Of a DNA stretch of 7,712 nucleotides, positions 4,875 through 7,712 are shown in pieces. The DNA lies in assembly GCA_020056205.1 (NCBI GenBank), contig JAGVIF010000229.1, forward strand, positions 1 through 7,712. The letters run 5' to 3'. Both the position numbers and the translations under genes were made by a program. The notes beneath the pieces are model-generated. The model ran no database searches, was not told where the DNA came from, and was given only the letters and a program-made list of their open reading frames with translations. The DNA comes from Lentisphaeria bacterium (GTDB lineage Bacteria; Verrucomicrobiota; Lentisphaeria; Victivallales; GWF2-50-93). The first letter of the stretch is position 1. The number at the start of each line of letters is the position of its first letter.

Positions 4875-7352
4875 TCAGTTTTTTGTCACGAGTCCGAGCA
4901 TTTCTCTGATAACCGGAGAGAATTTTACTACGACGGGCGCGAAGACGATGCTGACCATGCTCATAAGTTTGATGAGGATGTTGAGCGCCGGGCCTGAAGT
5001 GTCTTTGCACGGGTCGCCTACGGTGTCGCCTATAACTGCCGCGGCGTGGACAGGGTTTTTGCTTCCGTCCGGAAGTCTTTTGCCGCCGTAATTGCCTTTT
5101 TCGATGAATTTCTTCGCGTTGTCCCACGCGCCGCCGGCGTTGTTAAGCATTGTGGCGAGGACGAAGCCTGTGGCGAGTCCGCCTGCGAGAAGTCCCATTG
5201 TTCCGGCTATGCCGAGAACAAGCCCGGTTACGACCGGCACAATTATGGCGAGCAATGACGGAATAATCATTTCTCTTTGTGCGCCTGCTGTTGATATTTC
5301 AACGCATCTTGCGTAGTCGGGCTTTTCTGTTCCTTTCATAATGCCGGGTTTTTCTTTGAATTGTCTGCGGACTTCCTCCACCATCGCGCCCGCGGCTCTT
5401 CCGACGGCTTTCATTGCCATAGCGCAAAATACGAAGGCCATCATTCCACCGATGAAAAGGCCGCATATAAGTATGGGATTCATTATATGGAGTTCTAACG
5501 GTCCAACGAAATCAAGGATAGAAGCCGCTGATGCTTTAACCTTTGTAAATCCCATAAAAACGCCGTCAGGGGAGCGTTCCGCCATTTTTCCAATCCAGAG
5601 TTTGACTTCCTCGACGTAAGCGGCAAGGAGGGCCATAGCGGTAAGGGCGGCGGAGCCGATGGCGAAACCTTTTCCGGTTGCGGCGGTAGTGTTGCCGAGA
5701 GAATCGAGGGCATCGGTTCTTTCTCTGACATGTTTGGGAAGCCCGGACATTTCAGCGTTTCCTCCGGCGTTGTCGGCGATAGGGCCGTAGGCGTCGGTCG
5801 CGAGGGTTATTCCGAGCGTCGCGAGCATTCCGACGGCGGCAAATCCCACTCCGTAAAGCCCCATTGTGAAGTCGCTAAAACCTCCGGCGAATCCGAAAGC
5901 GCAAAGTATTCCGATTGAAATAGTTATAACAGGAATTCCCGTTGAATACATCCCTGTCGCGAGTCCGTCAATTATAACGGTGCCGGGTCCCATTTGCGCC
6001 TGGGCGGCGATTCCCTTCGTAGGGGCGTATTCATCGGATGTGTAGTATTCGGTGGCCTGTCCTATAATAACTCCGGCGATGAGTCCAGCGACGACGGAGC
6101 CGAATATGCCCATTGATAGGAGTCCTATTTGGGCGAGGACGAATACTGCGATAAGAATGAGGACGGAGCTGCCGAGAGTTCCCGTGAGGAGAGCTCTGAG
6201 GAGATTTTTCTGGGATGCGCCTTCCTTGCATCGCACCATAAACATTCCGGCGATTGAAAGTATGGTTCCTATTCCGGCAACCAGCATTGGCGACAATGTG
6301 AGGGCGACGGCTTCTTTCAATGCGCCGGTTTTTCCGGCAATATCTATTGCGGCTCCGAATTTTTGAACTCCGACGGCGGCGCCGAGAGCGGCTGTCGCAA
6401 GTATCGCGCCGCAGTACGATTCGTAGAGGTCCGCGCCCATTCCCGCCACATCACCGACGTTGTCGCCGACGTTGTCGGCTATTGTCGCCGGATTTCTTGG
6501 GTCGTCTTCCGGAATGCCAACCTCGACTTTTCCAACGAGGTCAGCTCCAACATCAGCGGCCTTTGTGTAGATTCCGCCGCCTACTCGGGCGAAGAGAGCC
6601 TGTGTTGAAGCCCCCATTCCAAATGTTATCATAGTGGTTGTTATGTGGACGAGTTTTTCTATTTGCGTTGTACCCGGTTCGACGAAGACGAGACCGAGGA
6701 AATTAAGCCCGACCCTCATGTTTTCGGCGGTATAGACAAGTTTATCGAGAATGAGATACCACAGACAGATATCAAGGAGTCCGAAACCGACTACGACCAG
6801 CCCCATCACGGCGCCCGATCTGAATGCGACTTGCAGTCCCTTATTGAGGCTTTCGCTTGCTCCCTGGGCTGTTCTGCTGGAGGCGCGGGTGGCGGTGTTC
6901 ATTCCGATGAAACCGCAAAGGCCCGAGAAAAATCCTCCTGTAAGGAAGGCTATTGGCACGAAAGGATTCTGAATTTTAAAGATCGCGAGTACCGTGAAAA
7001 TTACGAAGAGAACGGCGAAGATTAGTCCGACTACGCGGTATTGTCTGAAAAGATACGCCATGGCGCCTTCGCGGACATAGCCGGCTATTTCCTTCATCTT
7101 ATCGTTTCCTTCGGGCGCTGAAAGCATCTTTTTGTAGAAGAACCACGCAAAGACGAGAGCCAGAGCGGAGCTTATGGGGGCTATCCACCAGTAGTTCGGC
7201 AGAGTGTTGACCTGCGGCAGGCTTGCGGCTCCCGCCGCAATTTGAGTTTTTTTCACCGTGATTTCAACTGTTTCGGCAACAATGCCTTGGGCATTGGCGC
7301 AAACGGAAGCAAGCGCTGAACTCAGCCCGATAAGAACTGTTTTCCTTTTCAT
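4875..7352 (-). CDS. hppA: K+-dependent membrane-bound ion-translocating pyrophosphatase, Na+-type site
   Basis: This 825-residue integral membrane protein hydrolyses PPi and pumps Na+ and/or H+ across the cytoplasmic membrane. Roughly 16 hydrophobic segments follow residue 55. The substrate and Mg2+ sites are all present: [11 protein letters not shown] (267-277), [21 protein letters not shown] (281-301), [17 protein letters not shown] (519-535), [12 protein letters not shown] (737-748) and [14 protein letters not shown] (775-788). [10 protein letters not shown] (553-562) has Ala and Gly where K+-independent enzymes have Lys and Thr, so K+ dependence is predicted. The Glu in ADLYESY (E311) sits three after the Asp, as in Na+-pumping members. 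A switch to H+ or dual transport cannot be excluded. Residues 1-23 (MKRK, a hydrophobic stretch, CANAQ) look like a signal peptide and add length beyond the compact bacterial form. AAGGAAAG lies 3 bases before the ATG. Several short repeats lie on both sides, and no co-transcribed partner is evident. Confidence 0.96.
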   Translation of the reverse strand: MKRKTVLIGLSSALASVCANAQGIVAETVEITVKKTQIAAGAASLPQVNTLPNYWWIAPISSALALVFAWFFYKKMLSAPEGNDKMKEIAGYVREGAMAYLFRQYRVVGLIFAVLFVIFTVLAIFKIQNPFVPIAFLTGGFFSGLCGFIGMNTATRASSRTAQGASESLNKGLQVAFRSGAVMGLVVVGFGLLDICLWYLILDKLVYTAENMRVGLNFLGLVFVEPGTTQIEKLVHITTTMITFGMGASTQALFARVGGGIYTKAADVGADLVGKVEVGIPEDDPRNPATIADNVGDNVGDVAGMGADLYESYCGAILATAALGAAVGVQKFGAAIDIAGKTGALKEAVALTLSPMLVAGIGTILSIAGMFMVRCKEGASQKNLLRALLTGTLGSSVLILIAVFVLAQIGLLSMGIFGSVVAGLIAGVIIGQATEYYTSDEYAPTKGIAAQAQMGPGTVIIDGLATGMYSTGIPVITISIGILCAFGFAGGFSDFTMGLYGVGFAAVGMLATLGITLATDAYGPIADNAGGNAEMSGLPKHVRERTDALDSLGNTTAATGKGFAIGSAALTAMALLAAYVEEVKLWIGKMAERSPDGVFMGFTKVKASAASILDFVGPLELHIMNPILICGLFIGGMMAFVFCAMAMKAVGRAAGAMVEEVRRQFKEKPGIMKGTEKPDYARCVEISTAGAQREMIIPSLLAIIVPVVTGLVLGIAGTMGLLAGGLATGFVLATMLNNAGGAWDNAKKFIEKGNYGGKRLPDGSKNPVHAAAVIGDTVGDPCKDTSGPALNILIKLMSMVSIVFAPVVVKFSPVIREMLGLVTKN

Positions 7353-7712
7353 TGACTTTCCTTATTTATTTTGAATTTTATTGTTTAAAAAGTTAGGCGA
7401 GCCAATTGCAGAACTCATACGTTTTGAGTTTTGCAATTGACTCAGGCACAAAAAAGAAGGCGATAGCTTAATGGGGGGATTGATTTATTCAAATCTTTTT
7501 TTAAAAAACAAACAAAATTTTTTGTGCATTTGTGCTTAAGTTTCGGGAGAGCGGCAGCCGTAATAAGAACAAAATAATATAGATAGAGCCGATTGCAAAA
7601 TTCCCCGTGGCCGCGCGGCATGTTATTTTGGATCCGAGGCCGCGTCAGCACGGGAGCGGGCATCCCTTTACGGTATGTCCCGACCGCGCCGACGCGGAAT
7701 TCGCGCCAAAAG
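7353..7712. other. 360-base region upstream of hppA without a convincing gene
   Basis: The half nearest hppA is AT-rich and holds the hppA ribosome site, a weak promoter candidate (TTGGCT at 7405-7400, TAAAAT at 7380-7375, 19-base spacer, minus strand) and the hairpin at 7403-7439. A distant 10-bp inverted pair, GCACAAAAAA (7446-7455) and TTTTTTGTGC (7518-7527), encloses a short AT-rich stretch with GATTT-ATTC-AAATC followed by seven T on the plus strand. From about 7601 it turns GC-rich with repeat-like sequence (GTGGCCGCGCGG, CATGTTATTTT). The open frame on the minus strand here has no family resemblance. Confidence 0.6.
7403..7439. repeat. 15-bp-arm inverted repeat in the hppA upstream region
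   Basis: CAATTGCAGAACTCA (7403-7417) and TGAGTTTTGCAATTG (7425-7439) pair around a 7-base loop, with one G-U pair in plus-strand RNA. It ends about 50 bases before the hppA start. It could be an upstream terminator, a binding palindrome or a dispersed element, because its arms contain the TTTTGCAATTG motif seen in other gaps. Confidence 0.65.

Noticed and set aside
7480..7507. Plus-strand intrinsic terminator or small RNA end (GATTT-ATTC-AAATC then T run)
   Set aside because: The 5-bp stem has a single GC pair and no plus-strand gene precedes it. Insufficient as a feature.
7442..7663. 73-residue minus-strand open frame upstream of hppA
   Set aside because: It spans an AT-rich spacer and GC-rich repeats, and its composition changes abruptly halfway. 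There is no recognisable domain.

Overview
The window looks like a stretch of a moderate-GC Gram-negative bacterial chromosome, possibly an uncultivated anaerobe of the PVC/Omnitrophota type. The phylum is only an impression. It rests on the RpiB-GlyA fusion, the K+-dependent membrane pyrophosphatase, and intergenic regions rich in palindromic and heptameric repeats. Most content is housekeeping, with no integrase, transposase, phage or CRISPR signal.

Left half, plus strand: 36-1769 encodes a single 577-residue protein that joins a ribose-5-phosphate isomerase B domain to a complete serine hydroxymethyltransferase. A repeat-filled gap follows, with GTTCAGG/GTTCAAC heptamers and a strong palindrome. 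Next come a HIT-family nucleotide hydrolase (2027-2443) and a small exported protein with a charged helix and a Gly/Met/Pro-rich tail (2530-2889). An AT-rich 12-bp inverted repeat ends this block.

Centre, minus strand: a tRNA-Leu(UAG) with encoded CCA lies at 2925-3009. To its right are a plausible promoter, a compound palindrome and a second inverted repeat that overlaps the miaB stop codon. miaB (3195-4508) begins with GTG, lacks a visible Shine-Dalgarno, and its start overlaps the stop of a short upstream frame. That upstream stretch (4508-4676) holds two overlapping short frames. They resemble a small 'ERLEELE...RLQRIFEVTER' protein and the first residues of a partner nucleotidyltransferase-like protein, which has been truncated against miaB. 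This remnant of an accessory two-gene module is the least ordinary part of the window, together with the fusion gene.

Right half, minus strand: hppA (4875-7352) encodes an 825-residue ion-pumping membrane pyrophosphatase with an extra signal-peptide-like N-terminus. It is flanked by repeat-rich DNA. The last 360 bases hold no convincing gene, but contain a 15-bp-arm hairpin and GC-rich repeat sequence related to that downstream of hppA.

Functionally, the fusion protein links pentose phosphate and one-carbon metabolism, both of which feed nucleotide synthesis. HppA recovers energy from the pyrophosphate released by biosynthesis. MiaB matures tRNAs that read U-starting codons, although the adjacent tRNA-Leu(UAG) has G37 and should not be a MiaB substrate. 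These links are inferred and no single pathway unites the window.
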